In this document: positions 46,670-57,549 of the stretch, in pieces
How positions within the stretch are numbered: position 1 is the stretch's first letter
How the letters are laid out: every line of letters begins with the position of its first letter
Assembly (NCBI GenBank): GCA_949987705.1
Contig: OX465282.1
Location: forward strand, 11,582,501-11,646,500
DNA: 64,000 nucleotides
Direction of reading: 5' to 3'
From: Thereva unica
Taxonomy: Eukaryota > Arthropoda > Insecta > Diptera > Therevidae
Notes under the pieces: model-generated
Database searches by the model: none
What the model was told of the DNA's origin: nothing
Seen by the model: the letters and a program-made list of their open reading frames with translations, nothing else
Position numbers and translations under genes: made by a program

Positions 46670-47655
46670 AGAACACCAACCTTTTTCTACGATCGTTGAG
46701 TCCAAACCGACCGGCACAAGCCGTAAGGGCCTTACCACAGCTTGACGTCGAGAACGTGATCCTTAAAGGGCTCTCTCGAATAGTGAAACATACGAATCAG
46801 CGGTCTTCTATCTTTGCTTCCTTTGTGACAAAGGTGTCTTCGATGAAGCTAGCTGTGCAATTTACTTGCTACATAAATGCCTATAGATGGCTAGATTAAT
46901 GCTAGGTCCGTCTTTGTACCTGCCATTATCTACGTGAGGCTATATCTGCAATTTAGCTGCTGTCTCTCCTGGTATTTCGTGTTTCCTTGAACCTCGCACC
47001 TCGGATTCTGGTGAACGGCCTTTATCGGACCGTTCCAAAACTGAAAATGGGTTAGAACTGGGCGTGTATGGCCCAAAGTTCAAACTATCTATGTATGTCC
47101 TTGGCGTGGTGTTACTCTCTTACAGGATAAGGTACTCATGTACGTGTCTGCACAGACTTGTATTAATAAAGTTAATTTTATAGTCAAGCGCCTTGTTGGC
47201 CATTAAATCCTACAAAGTGTCATCAAAAATTGGATTGACTTATCTGCCTAAAATCTGTCAGCAGAAACAACAAGATTATACTGATTTGCATCTCAGTTCA
47301 CGAGTATTGGCAAAGTGATCACGGAAACTGCGGAAACTTTCGGCATCGCACCTATCTTCCATTTTAGATCGTCTGTTAAATATTTGATCCATTGGCTTTT
47401 TCTTCATAGTTGGACAAAAACCCAAGATGCTCGTTAACCTAAAAGAGTTAAATCGACGAAGCAGATTCTGAAACTTTGGAGCATTATGAAGATACGGCGA
47501 GCCGGAGCTTGAGTATCCTCCATCATAGCAGGGAGGTTTGGGATATGAATCCCAATTCAATTTTAGGATATATGCAAAGTATATTAACCTGAAAGATTTT
47601 TAACGATAGGGCTGGTACAATAGACAAAACAAAATAAGTCGCAGTATAGCTTCCC
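46670..47655. other. Unassigned, one orphan frame
   Basis: A 94-codon minus-strand frame (47,276-47,560) has mixed, protein-like composition but no motif I recognise. Other frames are short. No element ends found. Confidence 0.3.
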
Positions 47656-47659
47656 CTTA

Positions 47660-47757
47660 AAGAAAGAAGAAGAAGCTCAGGAACTATCCTTGTACTAGTC
47701 AGTCATGTCATTCAGGTCATGTTTCAATGTCTAGCAGTAAGCTTAGTTTGAATGACA
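47660..47757 (-). mobile_element. Family J LINE 3' UTR remnant
   Basis: The plus strand shows GCTCAGGAACTATCC, GTACTAGTCAGTCATGTCAT and AGCAGTAAGCTTAGT, matching the 3' UTR of the J copy (GTACTACTAGTCCGTCATGT and AGCAGTAAGCTTAGT near 50,102-50,163). The matching C-terminal coding region was not recognised upstream. Confidence 0.65.
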
Positions 47758-48021
47758 GAAGAGAATAGGATGGCAGGGTTCAGGGCGTTTGAGTACATGA
47801 CAATTTCTTGTGGTAGGTTCCTTGGTTGGCACAGAAAGGAATTGGTTAGAACTGGGCAATCTGTGCATTCGGTGTGTTTCACAAAGCCCTTCACCAAACT
47901 AGTGGGCGTTCCAATAGTTGGCTCTGGACTGATGAATACAATGTCAGAACCTTGTCTAGGTAAGAAAAAAAAAATCCGGACAGAACATCCATATCAGATG
48001 AAGGCATTATACAACTAGGTG

Positions 48022-48272
48022 CAGGGCAGGCGCTTGGTTTTTTTGCACCCGGTGCAGTATGCCATATTGCGCCCACATCACCTGTTAATTTTTTTACAAC
48101 AGTGAAGGGCAATGGAAAAAGACACAAACACTCCGTGAAGTTCTTTTAATATACGAAAATGAAAGCACGGGAATTTTTTTACAAGTTTTACATTTTTTTA
48201 AAATCTTAATATCTGAAATTGAACCCGGTGCAAGTACATTATTTGCACCTATAAAAGAAGCTTGTGTTCAAT
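48022..48272 (-). mobile_element. hAT-like MITE, copy 1 (about 250 bp)
   Basis: Its left edge CAGGGCAGGCGC and following TTTTTTTGCACCCGGTGCA match the reverse complement of the right part of the 71-bp element at 52,037-52,107. Its right part (TTGCACCTATAAAAG) and about 160 bp of interior, including GGAAAAAGACACA, match the reverse complement of 49,585-49,745. CAGGGGCGG-type ends are typical of hAT. The right terminus itself is eroded and no transposase is present. Confidence 0.75.
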
Positions 48273-48654
48273 CAGGATTTGGTACGCGATCTTGCTTTTG
48301 TGCTAGGTTTGCTTCCGCTTTAACTTCACAAAACTCTCCCGCTAATGCTGCTTCTTTAAGCTTCGTACTGGTAGATGGCCTTCAGCACCACAGCCACCAT
48401 TATTCTCACATCTACCTCATCATCTGCTCTTAACGATGTTGGTAGCGGGGATCTTCTACAATATGGAAAAGGACAATACTTTCAGATTGGACGACAGCTA
48501 TGATTTCCTTTCATGAACAGTGTCTCTAATCTAGGGTTTCCCTAAGATTCTAAAGGGTGGGATCGAATGGTACACGAAAGTTTCCAAGTACGCTTGCGTG
48601 TTTCGAGATTTTAAATGAGTTTTTGTAGAAGGTTTTTAGGGTATATAGGCGCGC

Positions 48655-48975
48655 ACCTATGAAAAATTAAGAAGAGCCTACAAGGCAAGCGGCAATCAGA
48701 GCAGAATCAAATCCAATGCCTATATGACATTTTGTACGAGCTTCGGAAAAAAGAATGCTAACTAGACTTTTCAATGGTGGACCATCAGGAAAAAGAAGCA
48801 TCAGACGACAAAGAAATTGACAGATGGATGAGGTGCTAGAAGATATACGAAAATTTCGTATAACAAACCGGAAAGAACCAACAAGAGGTAGAAACGACTG
48901 AATGAAGTCACTTCCATAATCCCAAGTTATACAAGGACTGTAGCGCCATTTCGGAACAAGAACAAGAAGGCCCCA
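48655..48975 (+). mobile_element. RTE-type LINE 3' end remnant
   Basis: With frame shifts the plus strand reads LFNGGPSGKRSIRRQRN, then MDEVLEDIRKFRITN, and ends near GL(stop)RH followed by an AACAAGAACAAGAAGG tail. Many RTE-like ORF2 proteins end with G-R-P-x-G-K-R-x-R-G-R-P-R, then a D-V-x-E-D-L-R-x-L block, then G-L-stop and a short trinucleotide tail. The minus-strand frame over the same interval is a shadow. Confidence 0.6.
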
Positions 48976-49129
48976 ATCCAAATGACTATTAAAAAGGCAA
49001 TGCGCTATTACTCTTAATCCGATCACCCATTCGTGGATCTTAAAGAATCTTGAATTCGTGAGCATTGAAATTGATTTCATCGGTCCAGAAAATGCTATTA
49101 TGGCTCCCCCCAGACGATCGGACTCTTGC

Positions 49130-49308
49130 AGTATAGTATAAGGTAGCGACTCGACAAAAGTAGAAATCGTTATTGAAGTTAACTATGTCATTAACTATTT
49201 TGGGTCAGCAGTGTTTGCAGCAAACACTGCTGACCCAAAATAGTTAATGACATAGTTAACTTCAATAACGATTTCTACTTTTGTCGAGTCGCTACCTTAT
49301 ACTATACT
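49130..49308. repeat. Perfect long palindrome, 89-bp arms, 1-nt centre
   Basis: Bases 49,130-49,218 are the exact reverse complement of 49,220-49,308, with only A at 49,219 between them. The outer ends read AGTATAGTATAAGGTAGC and the centre GTGTTTGC-A-GCAAACAC. Every other inverted repeat in the window is imperfect or short. It could be a young foldback element, a hairpin-RNA source, or a fold-back artefact of library or assembly. Target duplications were not recognised. Confidence 0.9.
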
Positions 49309-49432
49309 ACAGCCCAAAACGAAGAATACTATGAGGATTCTGAACAACTGCTGCTGAACTGTCAGTGTGCCGCCCAATCCCCAATCTGGAGAATCTGATA
49401 ATTTCTAGAACAATGGTAACACGATCATTTTT

Positions 49433-49542
49433 TTGTTCAACTTCAACTTTTTTTCTCTTTCGTTCGCTAGCGAAAGGGATAATCTTATCCGTTTTACAAT
49501 TGCATGCGAGCGAAAGAGTAAAAGGTGTTGAAGCTGAACGAA
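49433..49542. repeat. Small foldback element
   Basis: The arm starting TTGTTCAACTTCAAC with TTTCTCTTTCGTTCGC (49,433-49,467) and the complementary arm GCGAGCGAAAGAGTAAAAGG plus TGTTGAAGCTGAAC (49,506-49,542) pair with few mismatches around a loop of about 38 nt. Non-coding. It lies between the perfect palindrome and a hAT-like MITE. Confidence 0.65.
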
Positions 49543-49569
49543 AAGTTGAACGTGTAGAGCCGGTCTAAG

Positions 49570-49745
49570 CAGGGGCGGCGCTTTCATAGGTGCAAATGGT
49601 GCACTTACACCGGGCGCAATTGCAGAAATTAAGATTTTTTAAAAATCTAAGACTTCGAAAAAAAAAATTGAAAAGTGTTCCCGTGGCTTCATTGTCATAT
49701 ATTACAGGAAATTAATCTTCTGTGTCTTTTTCCATTGTCTTCTGC
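49570..49745 (+). mobile_element. hAT-like MITE, copy 2 (right end missing)
   Basis: Begins CAGGGGCGGCGCTTTCATAG and continues GTGCAAATGGTGC. It shares about 160 bp with copy 1 in the opposite orientation, including TGTGTCTTTTTCCATTG. The right terminus present at 52,107 is missing here. Confidence 0.8.
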
Positions 49746-49749
49746 AAGG

Positions 49750-50055
49750 TGTGGCCAACCCAATTCCATTTAGTTCGCCTGATTTCGTCGTCTATCCTTT
49801 CATGGATAGTATGGTGCGATAGTTCTTGCTTTGTAATTCATATTAATCGTACCGTACTATTATAGATCCTGAATTCGATGTGAAACACCTGGATCGCCTC
49901 TGTTATGAATTTGTTGAAAGCGTCTTTTGTATCCAGTAAGGCTGTTAAGTGTTCTGTTTTTTTTTTTTCTATGCAAGATTCTACTATAGACTAGAATTTT
50001 TTTAAGTTAAAGCGTAAGCAAACTCAGCGCAAAAGCAAGATCGCGAAGCAAATCC
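49750..50055. other. Spacer, nothing recognised
   Basis: AT-rich; a T11 run lies near 49,958. Confidence 0.4.
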
Positions 50056-50157
50056 TGTTTTTTTTTTTATGTGGCAGTGCTAAGCTTAGGAGTCACCCTT
50101 TGTACTACTAGTCCGTCATGTCATTTGTCACGTCATGGTGCAATGTCAGCAGTAAGC

Positions 50158-51529
50158 TTAGTACGAAGGATGATGAGGGGGGGGGGGGTATAGGTTAAGG
50201 ATTAAAAGGTACGGGGGGGGGTATTGAAGAAGGTGGTGATGAACCCTGCGTTTGAACTCTTGGATGTTGTAGGAGCTCGGAAATACTGACTGCGAGAGGT
50301 TATTCCACAGTCGAGTTGTTCTATTAACAAACGAATTCATATCTTGTTGAGTGCGTGAAAGGGGTAGTTGCAGGTGAAGGGAATGAGACGAGTGGGCTAA
50401 TCTGGTGTTGCGGGTATAAGATTGCCGTGGAGGCAGGAGAGCGTTTAACTCGGAGGAACAGTCACTATGATAGTAGCGATAAAATTTTGTCAGTGCTGCT
50501 ACATTCCTACGGTGGCTCAAGGGGTCGATGGTGGAGCAGGCGGTGTCGTCATCAATTAACTTGAGCGCCCTTTTTTGCACTTTATCTAACCATGCCAAGG
50601 TGGTTATTGGGGCGCCGCCCCAAACGAGGGAGTTATATTCGAGAAGAGGCCGAATGTAGGATTTATAAATAACAGCACGGGCCGATGGCTGGAGGAGGAA
50701 CTTGCACCTCTTAAGAAATCCCAAGCACTGGGATGCTTGTTTGGCGATTTGGAATATGTGGTCATTCCATCGCAAGTCTTTCGCTAATGTCACGCCTAAG
50801 ATGTGCAAGGATGGGTCGGCCATTAGTTGAACTCCATCCACTCTCAAGGGTGGAGAGGTGTTGAGCTTCTTTTTGGAGATAAGACAGTACTTGGTTTTGT
50901 CGGAGTTGAATTCAACACGATTCTTCTTTCCCCACTCTAGAATGAGTTCAATGTCGTTATTAATAGAGTTGGACATTAGTTCGCGATCATCAAGACAGGA
51001 TCTGGCATGAGTCTGTCTTGTATCGAAGCTGTACGAGTAACGTAGAGTACCGTCGTCAGCGAAGCTGAGAAGTGGGTTGGAGGGGATTGAAAGAAGGTCA
51101 TTTATAAATATGAGAAATAGGGCCGGTGATAAAATTGACCCCTGGGGTACCCCCGCAGAGATCGGGTGGGATGCGGATTTGACGCCATCCAATACTACTT
51201 TGATTGAACGGCCGGAAAGGAAGTTCTCGATCCACTTCTGTAGAAGTGAGTCGACTCCAATAGCTTTGAGTTTAGCTAACAGGGCTGAGGGCCAAACTCT
51301 ATCAAAAGCCTTGGAGATATCCAGAGCAACCAGACTATACTCACCGGATCCATGCAGGCTACGGCTGAGGTGTTCTGTAAGACAGACTAAAAGATCGCCA
51401 GTGGATCTTTTTTGTCGGAAGCCATACTGTCTGTCGTTTATGAGTAGATTGGATTCTAGATATCCCATAAGCTTTTTGTTGATTATCGTCTCCATGGTTT
51501 TGGAGAGAATAGAAGTAATTGCTATGGGC
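50158..51529 (-). pseudogene. J-family ORF2, RT palm/thumb and C-terminus
   Basis: Continuous open frame of 445 codons from Met at 51,495, with in-frame coding a little upstream (ITSILSKT). YGFRQKRSTGDLLVCL is motif 2A, LVALDISKAFDRVW is palm motif A with its catalytic aspartate, and ISAGVPQGSILSPALFLIFI is motif B. LLSFADDGTLRYSY is motif C with FADD, followed by NSDKTKYCLISKKK and LHILGVTLAKDLRWNDH. The C-terminus carries RTTRLWNNLSQSVFPSSYNI. All reverse-transcriptase catalytic residues are present; there is no RNase H. The copy is a pseudogene because the N-terminal part is out of frame and the endonuclease is missing. Confidence 0.88.
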
Positions 51530-52036
51530 GGTAGTTGAAGGGATCGCTGGAATCACCTTTTTTCGGTATGGGCTGAACATGGGCAAGTTTCCAAGAGTCG
51601 GGATAAACTCCGGAGAAATAAGACAGGGAAAATAATTTGCGCAGAGGTTTAGCCAAAGGTGAGGCGTATTGTTTTAAGACGATGGGGGGTATATTATCGG
51701 GTCCAGTGGATTTGTTGGCATTGAGCTCTTTGAGGCACCTGTACACCTCGCGAGTCCTGAAAAAAACCCTGTCCATTGAATGGGCGTTACGCTCGGAAAC
51801 AGGGGGTAGCACATCAGTTTCGGGTAAAGAAGAATTCGAAGCGAACATAGATGCTAATAAATTGGCCTTGGATTTGCTGTCTGCTATTACCTTCTCATTG
51901 TGAATAAAGGAAGGGGTTGAAGTTGTAGTGAAATTCTTCTTGATGGAACTTACCAAGGACCAGAAGTTTTTGCTACCGGAGGTTGCATTTAGGAGTTTAC
52001 TTCTCAATTTGTTGTCAAATAAGGTTTGGACAAAGG
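51522..52036 (-). pseudogene. J-family ORF2, pre-RT linker and RT motif 1
   Basis: Contains SKNFWSLVSSIKKNF, ANLLASMFASNSSLPE, YRCLKELNANKSTGPDNIPP, SYFSGVYPDSWKLAHVQPI and ends DPFNYRP (motif 1, N-Y-R-P-I). One base is missing within the codon after NYRP, near 51,529; this puts a stop in frame and shifts the reading into the downstream frame. This break and the missing 5' part inactivate the element. Coding is open to 52,036 before the Met at 52,007. Confidence 0.85.
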
Positions 52037-52107
52037 CAGGGGCGGCGCTTTCATAGGTGCAATTGGTGTATTTGCACCGGGCGCAAAAAAGTCAAACGCC
52101 GGCCCTG
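52037..52107. mobile_element. hAT-like MITE, copy 3 (71-bp deletion derivative)
   Basis: Starts CAGGGGCGGCGCTTTCATAG, passes TTTGCACCGGGCGC and ends AACGCCGGCCCTG. Both termini of the family are present with almost no interior. It begins at the exact base where the J LINE's coding similarity ends. No clear 8-bp target duplication was found (flanks GACAAAGG and GGTTTAAG). Confidence 0.8.
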
Positions 52108-52109
52108 GG

Positions 52110-55100
52110 TTTAAGGTGTAGCAAAAACGATGCGAGGGTATTAGTTTACTTGGGCGCTGCACGCTAAATTACCATTTGGTGATGATTGGAAGGGCAGAAG
52201 ACCCAATTTGTATAATATAACTCGAAGGGGATGAGTCGGCCCTTTGGGTTCCTTGTCATCATTCCAAGCTTGAGCGACAATTTAAGCCAAACTTCAAGAA
52301 GCCAGACGATGAAGTATTTTGTTCATACCAATTTTCATATTAATTGGGCTATGGTTGGTGACAGTACACTGCTTCTCTGTCGACCGACCTTTTCATACCA
52401 CCATTCACTATCAAATCCTTTAACGAGCATCTAAAAAATAATGAGCAATTATCACCATTTAAAAAAGTGGCAAAAATCATAAGACTATGTCAAAATATAT
52501 GTGTATACTGTATATAATAATAAATTTAAAATAATTACCAAATTAAGGGGGTATCAAACGAAACCACTTAATCAGCTCCTCCTAATAAACGCATCACATT
52601 GAATCTGTTTCAGGGATTCCAGTCTCATTAATCTTCCCCATCTTAACCAGGCAAAAGAAAACCTTCCTTCAGCAGAAATGAACCTTTAGGCTTGAATCTC
52701 TTAATCAAAGAAGAGCCCCCCTTAAGGTTACGCTTAATTCACTCAGACTCCCAGATCCATGGCTCTATGTTGATTTTATTTTCACTTTTGTTGTTTTTGT
52801 TGTTGGTTGTATGTTGAATGTTGTGTTGTTGTCTTGTAGTTTTATATCAGATATATTATTTCGTTTTTTTGCCAATCGTTTTGGTGTAATAAACCACTTC
52901 TCTTTCGTCTCTTACTGGAAAAATTCATGAATATGCGCTTTCATCTCATGACATGCCAAAAGTTAAGGTATTTTATACCTGACCAAATGAAAACAACATT
53001 AACTAACCAAGACTAACAACAACAACAAAAAAGAGAGAATAAGAAGAGGAAAAAAGCAACAACAACAACGAAGACAAGGAAAAGTAATGATTCCCTCTCA
53101 ATAGACATCATTACAGTCAGCCCTGAGGTTCGATAGGTCTGCAATTTCATCTCGTCTTGACTATAAATTAGCCAAGCTAATAGCAATAGAATAAGACTAG
53201 CAAGAGTTGTAAGATATATGGTTAAAGAAGGGTATGGGGTAACCTGTAAGCAGAGAAAAAGGTAAGAAGGTATCGTTCAACTGTTCATCATTTCTCATTG
53301 TAAAGTGCGCGCAACAGCACAACGTAGTATAAGAATTTGCGCATTTAAAATAGCCAATGTCTGTCCCATGTTGGCGCATTTACGAAAACATGAAGAAGAA
53401 TCTTGGTTAATGTCCACCAAGATGGACTGGGTTTATACATATATGTATATGTATACAGACGATTGCCTTTATAACATATCCCAGGTAAAAGTAGACAATT
53501 ACGCTACATTGAACGTAATTTATCCGCTTGCGCATGCGCATTCGAAATTGAATGCCTTCGAGTTTGGTTTATTTGCACTCTGGTTGGCAAACTGCATCCG
53601 TATGCATCGTATCTGGATTCTGCCCACAATATTGTTTCTCTTCTCTCTTTCCTTTCCCTCTTGGACTATCCCACCGCCACTTCGCGCATCCATCGAGTCT
53701 ATCTTTCCCTCAAGTCAGCCCGGTAAAGGGCCAAAGACATATTAAGCGGACTTTGCTGTCAATTTCTTATGCGCAATCGTATATGCGACTATGGACATGT
53801 TGTTTTGTATATACCTGTTGTATATATCTTACATGTCTGTCCGTCGGTCCATGTTACCAGTCCGGATCTAACCTATGAAAGAAATACAATTAGACGTGAT
53901 AAGAGTCAATCGAATCCATGCACATTCTTTTTCAGATTTTTTTTTATCGAATTGGAAGAAACGATGAAGAAAAAAGAAGAAGAAACAGAATAAAAAACCA
54001 AGACGTACGAAGAATCTTCATCGAAGCATAGAAAAATGCAGAAAAGTGACCCCAGGGAGTTGCTTTATTGGATGTAAACAGAAATTTGTTCTAAGCCATG
54101 TATCTACACCAGGTAAAATCCAGGTATGTCATAATATATATACATATACACACATATCTATCCATATATATACATCTGTTCATAGTAGAAGCAAGAGAGA
54201 GCTATCTGTGGTGCTGCTGATATTACTGTGTGTTATTTAATGGTGAGCTGCCATTTGTTACCTGTTGTCCGATGATGATCGATTGTTGGGAAAAACGTTG
54301 ATTGAATTTTCTATTGTTGATCGCATCTCTTCAAAGTTGAATGGACTTGAAAGGCTCTGTATGCTTGGGAAGAGAGTTTTTACCATTCAATCTTGTACAG
54401 GTATATATGGACCTTGAAGGCTAAACGTGATTGACCACTGTACACTTATGTATACATATCTATATGAAAATAGCCATTGGTACACAGGCTACGAAGCTAC
54501 ATATTAAATAAAAAAAGGCAAAGCAATTGGTTTATAGCAATTTTTGAACAATTTCATCTCAATTGCCCTATTACAGAATAGAAAATCAGGAAGCATTCAG
54601 AAATAAGGGAATTGCATTCAAAATAAAAAAAATAAAAAAATAAACATGAATAAAGAAAGCAGGTATCAAGGGAAAAAATTGATTTTAAACTGACCAGTCT
54701 ACATGCATTTTATTAAGGAGAGGTAAATTTATTGAGAAATTTATGAGCGGTGAATTAGTTAAGGTAATGGCAGAACTACAGGTTTTATTGGAAATACCAA
54801 ATCAATCGGTTGCAGATGAAATAGCAAGAAGCATGTAAGTATTATATAAGTCTTGATATGGTTTTTAGAGGATGTGATATTAAATGAGAAGTCGGTAACT
54901 GTGATTGGAGATGATCAGCCATCAGTGGAATGGGAGGATCAGCGCATTATATATTAAAAGCGAATATTTATCATAACTATTATGCATTAGTGCAAGCACG
55001 ATCATAACGTGACAGTGTTGGACATTGTAAGCTGCTCTTGAAGATTGAATGGGGTATTGTGATCGAGGTAGTCTATATCAAGTAAGTTTGGCGTTAATTA

Positions 55101-55375
55101 AATAATATCACGCATAAGTTCAATTAATTACACAACGAACAATAACGAACACGGGTTGCCCTGATCGACAGCAACCAAGAGGATAGAAAGTCTGTCCTGG
55201 TCCCTCGAAAGAAATTCGACCTACATCCAACTCAAATGGACTTCGCCATCAGTTAAGCCACTAGAGCTGTATGGTGCTATAAAAGGGTTTTAGGTAAGAT
55301 TGATGTACTAGATGTACAGCACGTTAAATATTTTATGACTTATGCCGGTATAGTCACAGTTCATGGTGATCCTCA
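52110..55375. other. Intergenic, nothing recognised
   Basis: TTG/CAA simple repeats near 52,795-52,840 and 53,020-53,070, TA-rich runs near 53,440 and 54,135. A 146-codon frame at 53,305-53,745 and overlapping ones have no domain I recognise. Confidence 0.45.
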
Positions 55376-55379
55376 GCTG

Positions 55380-56030
55380 CATCTATGTGGACCTGGCCCA
55401 AAGCTGCTACCGAGGCAATCATTGAACAGACTTCACTGCACATCTCCGTATGAAAATTGGGAGGAGGTTAAAAAATCTGTGCTGTTCTCGTAGGAGTCGG
55501 GCGCTGTTTTCCAGACTGAAATACCTGCAATTGATACGTGCGCTAGGCTAAGGTTTGGTAAAGGTTTGATGGTACCAGCATTCGGACAGTCAAGCTGCAT
55601 CAAGTGGGAGTACCTTTTCCTCAAAAATAGTTGCAGGGTGCTTTAACGTACTACAGAGCCTGATCGGGAAAATAGGGCTACCGGACCCTGGCGTATTGAA
55701 GGCAATGAGGCTGCGGATAAGTTCTCGAAAAAAGGGTCTGAGTCGTTGGTCTAAAGCCCATAGCCCTTCTGTGGTATCTCAGGGCCCTCAAGAAAGTCCT
55801 TGATAGAGGACTGGGTTAAGGGACTGAACTTAACGTATGGGGAATTGGCTCCAGGTTAAAGAGCTAATAACACCCTTTGCCTTAAGGTGCGTTGCCACTC
55901 TAAACAGGCTTTAGGCTGTTGATGTGATATCTGACTGGTCATGTAACGCTGAGGTACTACCTGTAAAACCCAAGACAGAATGCGATCTCAGACTATAACC
56001 GTGGTACCCACAATATGGGTTGTCCCGCAC
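55380..56030 (+). mobile_element. LINE RNase H domain and C-terminus remnant (family N-like)
   Basis: In order on the plus strand: GAVFQTEILAIDTCA near 55,502-55,546 (RNase H helix with the catalytic glutamate, family A-x-V-F-Q-T-E-I-x-A-I), KGLMVPAFGQSS, then RIEGNEAADKFSKKGSES near 55,695-55,740 (family G-H-x-x-I-x-G-N-E-x-A-D-x-L-A-K). LLTGHVTLRYYL-like wording follows in shifted frames near 55,925-55,975. This RNase H order is typical of I/LOA/Outcast-type LINEs. Several stops are present. It supplies the domain half truncated in the copy at 61.39 kb, but common origin is only inferred. Confidence 0.75.
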
Positions 56031-56034
56031 TTAA

Positions 56035-57255
56035 AAAATATGATAGAAAAGGTTATAACGTTTTAGGGGGTTTTTAATAGAAGGTTCATACGATGTGTTT
56101 CATAGGTATGTAAGTTATAACTTATCTAATTTATGAGCCTGACATCATACCCATATCAGATATGCCCTGGACAGGGAATGAAGGCATTCAAGATCCTTTT
56201 TATAGCTTATACTAAAGCTGTCATACAAGATAGTATATGTGGTCGGAGTAGGCTTTAAACTAAATAAATTTTAAACACACAAACCTCATAAATGGCCGCA
56301 CATTTACATACGAGTCTCCGGGGCAGGAGATGTCATCGTTTTTCAGAAATTTAAAGGTTTCTAGGACTACCACAGGCTAAAATTTGAGATCTACTGGGCT
56401 CGTCCTCAAAATTGTATACCAAAGCATTGAAGAGATTCAACAGCTTTTCTAAAGGCTTGTCGTGCAGACCATGTTTGTTAAGTCTACTCCTAACGCGGAA
56501 CATATTAGGTCTTGTGCCTTTCAGGCTTTTTAGTTGGTTTTTTTTTTAAAACGCAGCCAATCAGTGTGCGCGGGCATCCTTTCTACTGTATTGCAATAAT
56601 TCTCCGGCCAGGATAATAGTAAGCACAGAAAGAGCTCGTTTTGAGTTAACCATACCAAGTGTTGGCCTCCAGTGTTTCGTGCATGTGATCAACGTCGGAT
56701 TATTTAGGATCTCTTTCACCAAATTTATGGACGGCTCAATATCTGTGTCTGTGTTACTGAGTACGGTTTAAGAATATTGTGTACCAACGGCGCGTTTTAA
56801 TTGTCCACCCAGCCTTCATGGGCTGAGAGCCATTTAAGATTGATTTTTTGGCCAGATTCCGATACGAAAAAAAAGAAGATTGCCAACAGTACAAAGGGAC
56901 TTTCCCTGAGCCTCTAGTATCTCGCATAAAAAAAACACACACACACCTAAGCAAAACCCGGCTTAACCAGGCTTGTTTTGACGTGTTTATTTGGACTTAA
57001 CGAAACTATTCTCAATCCCCTATTCCACAGGCGCTTACTCTGAGTTAACCCAGGGTAAACTCTGTATGGAAACACAAGAATTGTAACCATATGTGTACTT
57101 ACTACACGAATCCACCCTGTGGTATGTATCTACTAAATAATAGCGTTACTTAATCAAGTAGAGTCCTCAGCGTTTTCATTGGCAATGCCCGGTGATGAAG
57201 AGGCATTTTCTACCCAAGGTATCAGGTAAAATAATCTTGTAAGATTTGAGCACCA
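56035..57255. other. Intergenic, nothing recognised
   Basis: A 66-codon minus-strand frame (56,754-56,954) has no recognisable domain. A (CA)n tract lies at about 56,936-56,946. Confidence 0.4.
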
Positions 57256-57259
57256 TAGT

Positions 57260-57460
57260 AAGTCCAGAGCCTGCATATGGCGATAGAACATCGAGAGCGA
57301 CTTAAAGAATCAACAACTATCAGTTATCGAGGCTCGAAACGTCGTCAAAAATCGTCGAGACTGGAAACGAATCGCGAATGGACTTCGAGACCCAGTAGTA
57401 TCCGTTGCGGGAACGTCCCAGTTGGACCGCCAGCTAACGGAAGAAGAAGAAGTATTTTTT
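57260..57460 (+). mobile_element. Possible RTE-type LINE 3' end
   Basis: One frame reads IEARNVVKNRRDWKRIANGL, similar in style to the W-R-x-x-A-x-x-R-x-x-W block near the end of RTE-like ORF2 proteins, and the segment ends in a GAAGAAGAAGAAG tract at about 57,438-57,450. Weak on its own; the nearby LINE debris makes it plausible. Confidence 0.35.
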
Positions 57461-57549
57461 AAAGTCCGGGGCGTAACATTTACCATGGATCTACTATTAA
57501 ATATTCACCTAAAGATTAGCAGAGCGTCTGAGATTTTTTAGTAGATAAA

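Larger units (their letters stand above)
50058..52036 (-). mobile_element. CR1-like LINE, best J copy, 5'-truncated
   Basis: Minus-strand element covering pre-RT linker, full RT, C-terminus, 3' UTR and an A-rich tail (T11 at 50,058-50,068 on the plus strand). At its 5' edge coding begins abruptly (FVQTLFDNKLRSKLL) at 52,036, where the 71-bp MITE starts. Two long frames cover it (51,522-52,007 and 50,158-51,495), separated by one missing base. Low-complexity C runs (12 and 9) fall in the last codons near 50,177-50,221. Copies at 13.08, 47.66 and 57.55 kb are more decayed, so this is the family reference in the window. Confidence 0.88.

Noticed and set aside
48667..49080. 137-codon minus-strand open frame as a gene
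   Set aside because: The plus strand of the same interval carries an RTE-type LINE 3' end with its stop and trinucleotide tail, so the minus-strand frame is its shadow.
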